Source of the DNA: Bryum argenteum
Lineage: Eukaryota; Streptophyta; Bryopsida; Bryales; Bryaceae
Assembly: GCA_037043015.1 (NCBI GenBank)
Contig: CM073325.1
Location: forward strand, 15,789,001 to 15,853,000
Length of the DNA stretch: 64,000 bases
Reading direction: 5' to 3'
The notes below the pieces were generated by a model. It was not told the origin of the DNA. It worked only from the letters and a program-made list of their open reading frames with translations, and made no database searches. The position numbers and the translations under genes are program-made. Of this stretch, positions 36,745 to 49,690 are shown piece by piece. Numbering within the stretch: the first letter of the stretch is position 1; every line of letters starts with the position of its first letter.

Positions 36745-38790
36745 ACCCTAACCTTAATCTAAACCCTAAACTATTCCACTTCAAGTTTCATTTCCTTAAC
36801 GGCAGTGACTATCCGTATTTCAAAAGATCACAATGTCAAAATCTGTCTATTCTTCATAAATAGTGTGGGGATTCACATTTGATGTTTTTACAAAAGTAGG
36901 TTAGTTGATGTTCCGGGTGATGTTTGCAATTACTTTGAGTCACACAAAACATACTAATTAGTAATTGTAAAAACCACTAGATGTTTGATACATGATTATT
37001 TAAGCCATTACAAACAAGTCAATACTAATGAGAAATTTCTTTATTCATGTGATCAACTCTTTGTAAAACTATAACCTCAACTTCATGAAATACTATTTAA
37101 TGATGATCAAGCACACTCTCAAGGTGCATTCTCTTACACACACTCGTGCCCAAGCTTTGTGCAACAAAAACTTGTGTCTTACGATCAATCCACAATGACA
37201 CAAATCAATTATACTCTATTTACGATTAGTTTATAACTATTTGTAATTAGTCTACTTCTATTTGAGTCATTGTGGACTAGTTATAAAACATATTTTTCTT
37301 TTCTAGAGTTCTAGTGTGTATATCTCATAGAATAAAAAGTGGGGTAATGTTCAAAACCCTCCGGGGATACGATGTCAAGTATCTTCAAGGCACTAGTAAC
37401 TAATTAGAAACTAGTGTAGTTATAGTGTCCACCCTCGAGAGGAGGAAGTAGTATTGTTCCAATTTCCCCTTGTCCACTAGCCATCGGGATATTAGCATTA
37501 CAAATAGATACTTCATTCACGCCGGCCCCTTAGAAAGAGTGTCTATTATCTGGGGGTGATATGGACAAAGTTTTACATTCTCCTTGCGATGGAATCTAAT
37601 TCCGTCTGCATCATTTCACTTCCTTTTTAAGATTTTCAATCTTAATGCTTTGACTCGTTGTAAGATAGTTGCTGATATCTATAATTGGTTTATATGCAAT
37701 CAGACAGGTAAAGCTTTTGATGGTTGTTGTCAACTGCTAAAACCTATTTTTGCTTTGACCTGTACATATACTAGAATAGTCATAATGGCGCACTGCCAAA
37801 AATGGAGCTCTAGTAAACTTCACTCACATGTACATAATAGCTTCTTCATACAATGGTATCATGTTTTCACTGCAAAAATTATAGGGTGTCACTTTGAGGC
37901 ACCATGTTAGTAACACCTATATTTCCAACTTCAAGAATTCATAACTCATTGTAAAAAAAGTCCAAAATTGATGATTCCACTTGCTCTAGCTTTTGACTAA
38001 TTTTTCCCATGCACTAAAATTGCTTGCACCGCTAACACCCTCTAGATTTTCCATGTTGAGTATTGCGCAATTACTGGCCACCTTACTATAGTCATATAGT
38101 ACTTGCACAAACAAGGTATCTTGCCATGAAAATTATCAACATTGCTTGACCCTAAAAAGTATGTTCCTTTTAAAATGTAAGAAAATAAAATAGGTAGGAA
38201 TATAGGATGGTTGGGAAGAAGGTGGACTACTCAATAATGCGGAAAATTTTGGTTTAGGAAATATGTATTGGAGTTGACACTGAGCAAACTAGGTGGAAGC
38301 TTAGACCAAGTGGAACCATCAATTATGAACTCCTACTATTTGTTATGAATTTTGCGAGCTAGGGTTTGAGATGTTTCCAAATTAGTATCCTAAAATGATA
38401 CTTTAAAATGTTGACTATTGATACAATCAGATTTTGAAGCTATTATGTACCTTTGGGTCCAGTGAATCATGACTATTTGTTTCCCTATGGGTTCGAGCAA
38501 GGCTACCTTAGAGAGTTAGAGCATGAACACTCATTAACTAACCAAAAAGAACATGGAATGCAATCATCTAGGGTCTGCCTTCGGGAAGGGGGGTCACCTT
38601 CTAAGCACGGAACGCTATTCACTTTCAAGGCACACTCAAAATTGACTATGCACCAACTCTTGTGGTGTGCACTAAAACCTGTCCACAATTTTTTTTCTTC
38701 TCAAAGTTGCTTTTGACATCATGCTAGAAGCTGCTACCGGGAGCAAACGAGAAGAGAAGACAAGCTACTCGGAACATGAAGTGGGAAGGG
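36745..38790. other. AT-rich spacer
   Basis: No gene recognised. Starts with telomere-like AAACCCTAACC text beside the TIR element. Open frames at 37584-37910 and 38453-38716 have no recognisable domain. Confidence 0.45.
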
Positions 38791-38798
38791 GGTGGGAA
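38791..38798. other. Left 8-bp target-site duplication (GGTGGGAA)
   Basis: Identical to 63379-63386 and directly abutting the terminal inverted repeats. Confidence 0.88.
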
Positions 38799-38809
38799 CA
38801 GGGTTGTCA

Positions 38810-38856
38810 GGACGACCGGACCAGGGGGCGACCGGTCGACCATGGTCCGGTCGTCC
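38810..38856. repeat. Subterminal hairpin, left end
   Basis: GGACGACCGGACCA (38810-38823) is the exact complement of TGGTCCGGTCGTCC (38843-38856), one base inside the terminal repeat. The GACCATGGTCCGG motif is also present near the right end at 63286-63298. Confidence 0.85.
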
Positions 38857-38910
38857 TCAGCCCCTAGGACCTGTCGGTGACATAACGGGTTTTTTATAAT
38901 TTACCTGGGG

Positions 38911-39140
38911 TAAATTACCATCCGACCGGTGGCCGACCGCACCCCCGTCCGATCCTTTGACCAGCCGACCGCACCCCCGTCCGACGCTTGGACCGGCCGA
39001 CCGGTGGCGGGTCCGGCGTTCCCTAGGCCGACCGGTGTGCGGACCGGCGAGGTCGACCGCCGACCGGTTAGCGGACCGGCGAGGTCGGCCGCCGACCGGG
39101 GTGACGACCGGCGAGGTCGGCTGCCTACGAAGGCCCGACC
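38911..39140 (+). promoter_or_regulatory. CGACCG-rich cluster upstream of transposase
   Basis: Dense CCGACCGGT / GGACCGGCGAGGTCG motifs in both orientations, GC content far above the flanks. It is followed by CAACGGTCAAATTTC repeats and then a TATA box at 39197. Translations of this stretch are low-complexity artefacts. A promoter or transposase-binding role is inferred from position and recurrence. Confidence 0.65.
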
Positions 39141-39196
39141 GGTCAAATTTCAACGGTCAAATTTCAAATTTCAACGGTCAAATTCAGGGTTGAAGG

Positions 39197-39204
39197 TATA
39201 TAAG
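39197..39204 (+). promoter_or_regulatory. TATA box, transposase gene
   Basis: TATATAAG, about 60 bp after the CGACCG cluster and 200 bp before the ATG at 39404. Confidence 0.6.
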
Positions 39205-39403
39205 AGAAGAGACACAAGGCCTCATTTCACTTCCGAATTGTGAATGCGACCCAAGGTCTCTGAGCTGCATAACTTTATGTTATGTGTCCGTTGCTTGGTA
39301 CGTATTGAGTTCGGAAGTGCAGAGTTCGTTTACGAACTCTTGACATTTTTTTCTACATATCTACTACCACGTTTGTTCATTTTGAGGTGTCTTACCTATC
39401 AAA

Positions 39404-42311
39404 ATGGCCAACAAATCATCCTCACCTTGGTTCACTGATGTTCATGAAGTACAAGGCCAACCTACCACGACCCCAACGGTCCAATGCAATCTCTGTCATA
39501 AGGGTATGAGCAAGAGGCTAGAACGGCAGCTCAGTCACCTTGGCTATGAAGGCAAGCGTGGGGTCCGCCTTAATACAGTAACGCTTTGTCCAAAATTGAA
39601 CACCCGAGTGATGGATTTATTTCGAAGATGTGACGGGCGGTTCCCTCCACATAATGGAGAAATGAGTAGTGCACATTCAATCCCATCGTCATCAGAAGTT
39701 CCGAATGTTGGCACGCCAAGGTCCACTGGTGGAGACTCTTGCGTGGGATCCTCTCAAGCTACCCCTTCAATTCCATCAACACCTTTAGTTGGATCAATCT
39801 CCACCGTTCCTAACTTCGCGGGACAAGTGAGGGTTGGTGGGCATATCAGTAGGGCGATGAAACAATCTGTGATTGAAGAGGGTTTTGCTGAAGCGGATAG
39901 GCGGGAACTAGACATACTTTGGGCAAAGTTTTTCTATGAAGCAAACGTACCGTTTGCTGTAGCACGGAATCCCGCCTTCAAGGAAGCTGTAATGAAAATT
40001 GCGTCTTTCCGAAAACCATATGTCCCTCCTTCTTACCATGACATTCGGACAAGGTTGTTGGGACAAGTAAAAAGTGATCTAGAAGGAAAACTAGATAGTA
40101 GACTCAAGGAGAGCCTTCGGAAGTTCGGGGAAACTTTAGCCATGGATGGATGGTCATCTGTGAGTAGTCGCCCTCTTGTGAATGCAATGCTAGTGACTCC
40201 TGCTGGAGAGCTTTTTCTTGGCGCCGTCGATACTACTGGCAAAGAAAAGACAGCAATGTATATGGCCTCTATCATGGTCAAGTTCATCAAACAAGTTGGC
40301 CCCGAGAACGTTGTCCAAGTCTGCACGGACAACGCTTCTGTAATGATTAATGCCTCTCGATTAGTCGTTGAGGATTATCCCATATATTCATTCAGGGATG
40401 CGCCACGCATGCGATGGATTTGTTGTTGGAAGATTGGGGAAAGGCGTCATGGGTGAAAGAAACTTTGGAAAAGGCCAAGGGCTTCGTCAAGTTCATTAAA
40501 AATCGTCAAATGCCTTTAGCCGTGTTTCGTAAACACGAGACAAGGTTTAGCCTATTGATGCCTGGAAAAACAAGATTTGCGTGCAATTTTATTATGATAG
40601 ATCGCTTATTGCAGGTTCGGGAATCATTGGAGCAAACTGTTGTAGATCCTCAGTGGTTGTCATATGCCACGAAGAAGTCTCTATCAGCTAGAGATAAATT
40701 ACTGGAGTCCCGCAACTTAAGAAAAGTGGTTTTGGATGACGTTTTCTGGAAGCGTTGTACAAACTTCCAAGATATGGACATATGGTGGCCCCAGTAGTGT
40801 ATGCTCTTCGGGAATTTGACAGCAAGGAGCCTTGTACGGGCAAGGCTTTGCATATCGTTCGTCAGCTCGAGAACCATGTACTGACGCTATCTACAGAACC
40901 ATTTTCTCTCCCGACGGATTTAGCGGACATTGCGAAGGAGAACTTTTACGCAAGGAAAAAGATGATGACAACAGATCTGCATTGTGCTGGTGCACTTTTG
41001 AATCCTTATTTACTACATGACAAAGAATTAGCAGATGATACTGAGGTCTAGCATGGGTGCAGACGTGTTCTAAAAGCTCTATGTGCTCCGGGCACTTATC
41101 ATGATGTGGCGAATGAATATATGGCATTTCGAATGAGGAGTGCACCATTTCATGAGATGTTGGATCCTAATGAGTCGAAATGTTCTCCCTTTGTTTGGTG
41201 GGAAATTGAAGGGTTTGTTGAAAAACTCCTTGCTCTGATTGCAAAGCGAATCCTAGCACAAACAGTGTCATCGTCGGCGTGCGAACGCAATTGGAGCAGT
41301 TACTCTTTCGTTCACGATAGGAAGCGGAATCGGTTGCTACCGGAAATGGCTGATGCCTTGGTCTTTGTATACACCAACTCAAAGTTACTTGCAAACGCAA
41401 AGTTAACGGATGAGAAGAGGTGGTACTCGGAGAACTTGGATGTAGAGGATCGTGACGTACGTGACTCCGAGGATGAAGAAACCCCCCATAACTCAATTGG
41501 TGAAGGCCTTGCAGATCACGTTTTAGAGGACCTAGAAGATGACCTCAATAGCATCCCCGCTATGAGCTTGCAAGATGCTTTGAACGTCCCGACCACCACG
41601 TATGACTTTGTTGACGATGATGCTGAGGCGGATGATCCAGATGAATTGTTGCCCCTAGCTCATTTACCACGGTTTCAAAAGGATACCGACAAAGTCACTT
41701 GTGATAATACCCCTCGTACCGGACTAACTCCAAATACGGACGAGAATGTGGTTCTGAATGAGAAAATTGTGGGGGATGATACTCATGGCGGTACAGTAAC
41801 GTTTGATCCAATCACGGGAAATATGACGTCCGCCACTAGGGACGAACCTGCGTTGCCTGCTGTTGCCTCTCGGTCTCTATTTCAAAAATGTGCTGTAGAG
41901 GTCCCTACAGTGATGGAGAAATCTTCCAAACGTTTGGTGTCCCTTTCAAATCAAGTGCGACCCCGAGCACTACGTACCAATTCCGGCGGAATCTCTAGTG
42001 ACTCGGATGTACCGCTTCTTCAATTGGGATACAAAAACCTTCCAGGAGGTTCAGGGCTACGGAAGAAGGAGCCTCCAAGAGTTATGACGAAATGTAAAGC
42101 TCCAATGCTTCCGTTTCTTCATGATAAACCGAAGAATCCCCTTGATGCCATTGAGAATGCGGGAAAATTCAAGATCATTCATCCGGGAAGTCACAAACAA
42201 AGAATCAAACAAGAAGTTAGTACCGATTTCGAAGATGACCCTACGGGATCTAGCGGAGCTGAAGTCAAAGGAGACAGCGATTACGCAATTTCCACCGATG
42301 TGGATGAATAG
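39404..42311 (+). pseudogene. hAT transposase (BED finger, DUF659, hAT-C), disrupted
   Basis: ATG at 39404. A BED-type zinc finger (CNLCHKGMSKRLERQLSHLG) is followed by the DUF659 core with catalytic-type LAMDGWSS and VQVCTDNAS, then the dimerisation region QTVSSSACERNWSSYSFVHD. The D, D and E positions expected for the hAT RNase-H fold are present. An acidic tail of about 260 residues follows. Three lesions break it: a one-base loss near 40380 (homology resumes as CATHAMDLLLEDW), a second frameshift at about 40757-40785, and an in-frame TAG at 41049-41051. It would cut and paste elements with CAGGGTTGTC ends; the 8-bp duplications agree. The short lesion list means it decayed recently or carries assembly errors. 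It is convergent with the RING gene. Confidence 0.88.
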
Positions 42312-42586
42312 AAATTAATTACATGCTCAGACACGTAGTAGAGGTCTAGCATACTTCGTGTATGTTTCGGGTAGTATAGCTCTTGAAACTTTATTACCAA
42401 ACAGTTGATGTGTTCGTACTTTATTTTGTCTGAAAATGTTGGTGAATAGTCAACAAAAGACTATTACATCATAAGAAATAAAAAACTTCATTACAAAAAC
42501 CATGCATTACAAATCCAAAATGGTATGCAACTCTATTCTGGGAACTATAACCGTTCTAAACCGTCTATGCTTCTATTGGATTTCTA

Positions 42587-45500
42587 TTACATCGCAACTG
42601 AATGCTCTTCTGTATCAATCGTATGTGCTATACTACGAGTCCGGGGTCTTTGGCTTGGTCTAGCAATCCTACCGCCCTCATCGTATTCTTGATCCACTGC
42701 AGCAATTTCTCTGTTGTTGCCCGACATCCAACTCTCGTCGCTCTCATTGCCATCATCCCTTTTCCGTTTCTTGGGTGGGTTAGCATTTTTGGAACGGAAG
42801 ATTTTCATGGCCTCCTCGATTCGTCCCACCACATCCTTCACAAAGGAGTCCTCTGCCGTGATAGACACCAATAACTCCGGCTTGGGGTCCTTGATCATTG
42901 TCGTCCAATGAGTAATGATGTTCTTAATGCGCCACTCAAATTTCTCTACCGCCTCCTAGAAAGTACAGTGTGCGTCTTTGAAAGATTCCTCCTTCGTTGA
43001 AATCCGTAAGTGTGCGGCCTCTTCCAATTTCGCTAGGACTAAAACCCTTCCAATCGGGCTATCATCGTACTTCTTGTACTCCTCTTCAAACTCAATGTCA
43101 CTTGTTACCTCATGCCACAAACCATCTTCTCCCTTCTCCACTCTCTTTGGAGGGAATCGGAAGAAACGATTGTGTTGATCTCAATGTCCTCCAAAGTTGC
43201 GGCAAAACATCTCTCTTTGCTCGCTGTCTTCAATATCTCGCGCCCTAATCTCCACCTCGTAGTCACGTGTCATCCAAAGCAATGGATCTGTCTCGCCTAT
43301 ATACTGCTTGAGGAGCTGGTGCTTTGATGTTGAACTATCCCATTCAAGTGCTTTCCCCCACTCACGAAAGTTGTGAAGTTTCTTTGGAAGTTGATCCAAA
43401 GGGAGATTCCATCGGTTGAACTCGTGCCCAGGTGGCATGACATCGCGCATCCCCATCACTTCGTAAAATCTCGTGCTAATTGGAGAACGACATATAGGAC
43501 ATGATGATTTTCCCCGGGCAGCGCTTGCTATGCAAGTAACATGAAAGTTATGGCCACATTGGCCCAGTGTGTACGCTCCTTCTGAACCGAAATGATATCG
43601 GCACATGCCACATTTTTCCTTCAGTATTGTCGGGGGGGGGGGTCGCATGTGTAAACTATATTTCGATTTGATTCCACAAAATGCGATGAGAATGAGTTGT
43701 ATGGCACCCATCCTTCTGCCACTTCCAAACTCCAATCAATATCATTATCTTTTCCCATCCGATTGAAATTTGTTCGCTCCATCATCTCCTCCACATCACC
43801 CCAAATAGTGACCTTAGTAGGTTCGTGTTCTCGTAATATTTCGTATTTTTTAAATTCCTCCAATGATGTATTCACATGTTCACTCGAACCATATGATTTG
43901 GCGGCGATCTTCTTCAGATCATGTTGTGCCTTTGAAACCATGGCCTCCCTATCTTGAAGTCGGTGAACCCAAGCCAACCAAGGCAATATGTTCTCTTCGC
44001 GTGGTGTATTATCCACATTTCTTAATGCCATTCGTATGGATTCTAGTTCAGCTCGTGCCTCATCTCTCTGCTTCATCATTGCCTCCAATTGCATTTCCAA
44101 TGTTTTTTTAGGAAATTGATTATGTAGGCAAGCTTTTCCCTTCGAATGTGTATCATCCTCTACACGCACGCCTCTCCTTCCATTGTCCTCCAATTCCGTA
44201 TCATCTTCCAAATTGATGATTTGTTTTCCTTTATCCTGCGTATTGAACCGTACTTCCTTCTCATGAATGTCCTCTGCTGTCTCAGTAGGCCCAGGCTCGC
44301 GTGATGGAGTACCTTTCATCTCCGGGCCATCACTCTTATTATTCCCATCATAATTAGACAGGAAAAGATCACCTTCTCTTTCGATCCTTTCTTCAATTTT
44401 TGAAATTGGAGAAATATCTTTTGGGTTTAGGGGAAGATCTTCCACATCACCTTCTTCGGGAGCATTCAAAATGTTCATCGCTTCCTCCATGAGTTTGCAG
44501 TAGTACGGGGATTTTCTAGCGGTCATATCCATTAAGTTTGAAAAATTGAACCACCTTTTCAATCACAGCAATTGCTACGGAATACTTTGCATCAAGACTA
44601 CAAATATACATCTCATCCTTTAGCCTTGCTTTAAGAAGCGGGAGAAATTTCTCTGATAACTTCTCGTAGTCTATAGCTGCGTCTAGCATTCGAGGCATCA
44701 TTAGGGCAAAAGTTTGAGACATTTCTAAAAACTGTGGAGCCATAGAAGCAAGAACTCCAGTCCTCGATTTCATATCGGCCCCAACTTGCAATATTGAGGT
44801 TTTTTTCGTCTCTTCCCACTTCACCTTCGTCACACCATCCGAAGCCTCCTCCTCGAATATGAATTTCGCCATTTCTTCACAATAAGTGAGAAACTCTCTC
44901 AGTTTCTTGTTGCTTGGTACTCCTTCATATATCTCTTCGAAATTTGACATCCAATCCTTCTCCATCAGAGGAGTAATGGAATCTGGCATGGATGTTGTTT
45001 CCATTGGTTTACTTAGCCCTGCCTCATTCAATTTTGGATTCGAGAAGGTCAAATTTAGGCCATTGGGAATAATAGGGTTATCTGGAATGAGAGGGGAGAG
45101 TACCTCTTCCACTACATTCTCTAAGTCCCCCACCTGATCTTGCACTGCATTCGCCTCTTCCAGTGACTGTTCTCCAACTGCTTTTACATCCCGAAGCCTA
45201 TCAACTGAAGATTGTTCGTTTGATAGACCATCCGTGGCAAGAGGAATGTCTTTATCCTTTGTAACGACATTCTCATCATCTGTTGTATCCTCCACAGCCT
45301 TTGTTTTTTTTTTTTTTTCCTCAAAAGCTCCAAAATATGCTTTGTCAAGGCTGATTGCGGATCAAAGCAATCTGGGATATGCTTCTGCTTCCTCTCAATT
45401 CGAAGCGGATGTTGAGTATTAGTTTGGTACGTGCTCCAATTTATCTTCCGCTGCAGTATCAACTGAGCATACACCATTGCCAACAATTGGTAACAAAAGT

Positions 45501-45867
45501 ACCCTTTTGTTTTGGCACGATCCCCAAACAAGGCCCGCCATACTTCCTCTGCACGGTGGATAAAGTGATCATCCTTGCATGTTGCCGGGTTGCAAGAAAA
45601 GTTCTTAGTATGAACTGTATGACATTCTTTAAGCCAAAGTTTGCCAATGTGAAACATCTTCACATATTTCTTGCAAATTTGAGCGGTCCAATACTCCGTC
45701 ACCTCCAGTTCCCAACCGCGTTCCGCTTTAATGTCTTCATTCTCTAAAATCTCCCAATTGAGCCCATGAGTTGCACCTTTTTGTTTATTCCTCTTCTTAG
45801 GCGCCTCTGCTGATATCATTGAATTCTCCACCTCCATACTCGTGTTCACGTTCTCAGTCGACGTCAT
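42587..45867 (-). pseudogene. Transposon-borne RING-H2 protein, disrupted (~1,090 codons)
   Basis: The likely ATG is at 45867 (MTSTENVNTSME). The N-terminal module contains ICKKYVKM, an NWSTY motif and several Cys/His. A long acidic, partly coiled middle follows (RDEARAELESIRMALR). The RING-H2 finger is at about 43495-43625: CGMC, then GQCGHNFHVTC, then CPIC, all eight ligands present. The C-terminus has a basic PPKKRKRDD likely nuclear signal. Frames change near 45310 (poly-T run), 44530 and 43635 (poly-G run); in-frame stops lie at 43181 and 42956. RING-H2 domains normally recruit ubiquitin-conjugating enzymes; the target is unknown. It converges on the transposase and has its own CGACCG cluster and TATA box upstream. 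I do not recognise the full-length family. Confidence 0.7.
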
Positions 45868-46040
45868 CGTGCAAGTATCACCGAAAGATCCACGGGACGA
45901 AGTAGCCGCAACAAATGTGAAAAAAAACCGACCCCCTTCTCCTCTCCAACTAGAATGCAGCAGGCGCCTTAGCAACTGGAGAACATTCGAATTGGGTTAC
46001 CATGAGGAGAGAAAGTGGTGCAAAATGAAGCCGGACGGCC

Positions 46041-46047
46041 CTTTATA
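46041..46047 (-). promoter_or_regulatory. TATA box, RING-H2 gene
   Basis: TATAAAG on the minus strand, between the GC cluster and the ATG at 45867. Confidence 0.6.
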
Positions 46048-46051
46048 GTGC

Positions 46052-46315
46052 CCTCATGCCGGACCGGCCGACCGAACCGCCGACCGGGCCTGGCCGTCGG
46101 AAGCCCCGGACCGGCCGACCGATCGCTGGACCGGCCATCGGGCAATTCGGGACTGGCCGACCGATCCCCCGGACCTGCCGACCGATTCCCCGGATCGGCC
46201 GTCGGGCCATTCGGGACCGGCCGACCGATTGCCCGGACCGCCCGGGCCTGGCCGACCGACCCTGACCGCCGAACCTTCGCACGCCGGGCCTGGCGGACCG
46301 GCCGCCGGCCGCCGC
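46052..46315 (-). promoter_or_regulatory. CGACCG-rich cluster upstream of RING-H2 gene
   Basis: About fifteen GGCCGACCGATC / GGACCGGCC variants in 260 bp, directly upstream (minus strand) of a TATA box. The same design as at 38.9 and 62.9 kb. Confidence 0.65.
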
Positions 46316-47667
46316 TCTAAACCCTAACCCAAAAATTTCTTGGGCCCGTGTACAAACCCTAGGCATCAACCAATGAGAATCTATCTCTCTCTAAAATTTT
46401 AAATTTGGGCCCTCGAAGTGGGCATTAGGACTTTATATTGCAAGATCCACTCTATGACCCACTTTGTAAAGTAGAGCTAAAGTTAAGGCCCACTTCAAGT
46501 CCAAGTGGGCTCAACTCCAAATGGGCCCAACTTCAAATGGCCTCTAATATAAAGTGGCCGTAAAAAGTGCCAAAACCCCTCAAAACCACCTTGTTATGAA
46601 TTTCACTTCAATCTGAAAATGATGAAATTTCGTAAATTCTCTTGTGTACTAATACATTATCATCTCGCAATCTATGAGGCTTTATGAATCAAACTTTTAT
46701 CCACATGACTTACAACAATATGTGTATTAGGGCATCCTCAATGGACACTAAATAAACGCCCTCTGTACCAAATTCTATCTTTTGAGTGATTTTGAATTAG
46801 AAAATACAATTACCATCGTTAGAAGCGCATGTAAATAAACGTGAGATAGATCTCAAGAAAAAAGATATGTGGATAAAACTTTCTTCCCAAATTGTGTAAA
46901 CTTTCTCTACCAATTTGAAGTTGTTTTTTTTAGGTTTTTTTTAGGTTTTTTTTTAAAATTAGACCTAGTTGCTTAAAAGTTCCTACTTAACCATCTCCCT
47001 TGGAACGAATTTATTATACTAATAGGATAATTATAAACTGGTAATTATTGTTCTTTAACAAGATAGATAGATAGAAACTCCAATTTTCATATTGAATATA
47101 ACAATTGTATATAAATATAACCAAAGAACTCACAACAAAAAATAGTCTCTACCTTCTTACCCACGAGTTTATACATCCACCTAAAAGTCTTTCTCTAGTC
47201 TTTTACTTTCCTATTCTAAAAATAAATCTTATCAATAGATCAATTAGAGAAATCTAACTCTTTATGTATTTAAACTATTTATATTTAAAGCAGGATGTGT
47301 ATATTTATGTATATACTATGTATTAATAAATTAGAATATGTATATTTATGTATGTACTTTCTATTTTCAAAGTGGAATATGTATATGAAGGTATTTATTA
47401 TATATAATATATATTATAATTGTATTGTATTATGGTTGAATATATAATAAATATATTATTTACTATATACATGTATACTATGTATATTTATCTATTTACT
47501 TTTTGATTTATAGTTCTAGCACACAAAGTAGAATTGATTTGCTTTAGATAGATAGATAGATAGATAGATAAGAACTCCAATCTCCAATAAGAGATTGGCG
47601 TGAATATAGCGTCTGTTCGTAATGTCTTTACCTCAATGGCCACAGGACAAAGAGGTAACAGAGCAAA

Positions 47668-47913
47668 ACTGATTTGCTTTACCTCTAAATATGTATTTAA
47701 AGAGAACCACTATTTATATAGAACTAGTTTACCTCTAAATATATTTTTAGCCTTAAGTCGCTATTTATGTAGAGTGACTTTACCTCTAACTATGTTTTTA
47801 GCGATAACCGCTATTTATGTAGAGTGACTTTACCTCTAAATATGTTTTTAGCGAAAACCGCTATTTATGTAGAGTGACTTTACCTCTAAATATGTTTTTA
47901 GCAAAAACCGCTC
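47668..47913. repeat. Tandem repeat, 50-bp unit
   Basis: About five copies containing TTTACCTCTAAATATGTTTT and CGCTATTTATGT. The last three (from 47771, 47821 and 47871) are nearly identical at a 50-bp period; the first two are diverged. Confidence 0.9.
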
Positions 47914-48299
47914 TATCTTTACCGTATAGTGTATATATATTATTTATTTAATTCTTTTCATTTCAGAGGGGACCTGAGTTCAGAACCAGCATCCGGGATG
48001 AGACTATAACATGTCCAATATATAATAAAGGAATTAGCCTACAAAGGTTTGTAAAATAATCTATTGGATATGGAAAAATAAAAAAATTGGCCAGGAAAAA
48101 TTAATAAATCCTAGACCATAAACCTTAAATCCTATCCACAAGTGATTTTATCCACAATATACTCTAAATGAAGAAGCGGTGGCTATTCAAAATATTCTAT
48201 TCCCTAATCAATCAATCGAAGTTTCTAATATAAGAATAATCAACTTCTTTTAACATAAAATCGAAGTACTATACGTGTACAAGATCAAATATGATTATA

Positions 48300-48645
48300 A
48301 CTTTATAAGTTGATGCCATTATTGCCATATGTTAAAAACTTATAGGGTGCGATATTTTCATAAATTTATTTGTAACGCTTTTTACTTCTCTTAATTTATG
48401 ATCACAAAATAGAAAACAATAGAACTGTATTTCTATTACCTTTGTAAGAGGTAAATAAATAATTACTCAAATAAATACACTAAGAAAAATTCTACAAATA
48501 ATTATTTAAAGAGAATATGTGCAAATTAAGTACAATTATTTGTACTAGGATATAAATATACTCTTAGCTTAGTTCAAGGGTGTCGAACAAAAATAGCCAA
48601 TAATAGAATTAGTTGTTTAAGCACAATGTTTTTTAATAATAAGTA
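48300..48645. repeat. Direct duplication, copy A
   Basis: TTTATAAGTTGATGCCAT through AAGCACAATGTTTTTTAA matches 50469-50795 in the same orientation with scattered substitutions and small indels. Non-coding. Confidence 0.85.
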
Positions 48646-49487
48646 CTACTAAATTAGATACACAACGATGGAGTTATTTCTAAATGCACATCAAATAATA
48701 GACCATAAAATGTGGACAACTTAAGGGCTAAATAGGAAGTTTAAATATTGACTAATACGGTAATACCAAAGTTATGAAGACAAGATACTCACACATGCTC
48801 ACCTACATTTAATATATACTTAGATCTCTCCAATGTTAGACATAAGTATACTCTCATCAAGGAATAGCTAAAAAGTCTCGAACGTGATATGAGAGGATTT
48901 AGGGCCACCTCAAAGTGCACAATAGGGGCCAAGCCATTAATGGGGCCAATACATGAGAACATCTCGTTGTGAGAATGGATCAATTTTTGACAAAAGTTGG
49001 GACATTCAAGAAATGAATGTCAATTCATGGCCTAAAAGCGTTTTCCTTGATTCAAATTAAGAAAGAATATTTAAAAAAAATAAAATCAATGAGAACAAAT
49101 CAAAAGCATGGACTCTAGCTAATAATAAGAATTGGCCCCATAACCTTCGTTTTCCTTCTAGAAATGGGCACCAACTCCCAACACCTTCACAAATGGGGGA
49201 ATTGGCATGGGAGATATGTTGGCCTTGACTCCTCTTGTAAAGAGTCCCTTATTATAGAATTATTTAGAGCCTAGAGTATCTTTGTCATAAAACATTCTTG
49301 TTTCTGACAAAGAGATCTTCCCGACATTCCCTTGTCAGAACATTCCCTACCCTGATTTAGACGCCACGTGGACGAGAGACGCTAAATATAGAAATGCAAA
49401 TATGCAATGCAGGGAAGTGAGAGAAGTTGTGGAAACGGGGAGTTTTGGGGAGAAGCAAGAAGAGGAGGGGGAAGGAGGTACGCGGGC

Positions 49488-49690
49488 CGACCGACCGATA
49501 GTCGACCGGTCGGTCGCCAGGCCGACCGTAGGCCGCCCGGTCGGTCTCCGGGCCGGTCCCTGGTCGCTAGGCCGGTCCCCGGTCGCCTGGTCGGTCGGTA
49601 GGCCGGTAATGCGGTCCCTCAGATCGGTCGGCCGGGCACGAGCGGCCCAGATTGACCGATCGTACATCGCCATCGAGCCGGCCGCTTGGG
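49488..49690 (-). promoter_or_regulatory. Fifth CGACCG-rich cluster, no intact gene attached
   Basis: GGCCGACCGACCG, GTCGACCGGTCGGTCG and similar motifs. On the minus strand it is followed by a pyrimidine-rich leader and a TATA-like CTATATTTAG near 49384-49393, but no intact gene follows. It may belong to a gene that has decayed in the AT-rich centre. Confidence 0.5.

Larger units (their letters stand above)
46316..49400. other. AT-rich interior of giant element, no intact gene
   Basis: Contains the dispersed repeat near 46,600-46,720, TAGA microsatellites near 47,065 and 47,550, the tandem array at 47668-47913, and one copy of a direct duplication. No conserved reading frame is visible; possibly a decayed gene region downstream of the 49.5-kb cluster. 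Confidence 0.45.

Noticed and set aside
37584-38716. Open frames between the TIR element and the giant hAT
   Set aside because: Short, without domains, splice signals or homology to each other; left as spacer.
40370-40410. Intron explaining the first frame break in the transposase
   Set aside because: No donor far enough upstream fits the homology; a one-base loss restores colinearity with DUF659 proteins.
46320-46360. Possible third hAT terminus (ACAAACCCTAG) after the RING-gene cluster
   Set aside because: It only loosely resembles GACAACCCTG and no matching octamer duplication was found, so I did not split the giant element there.
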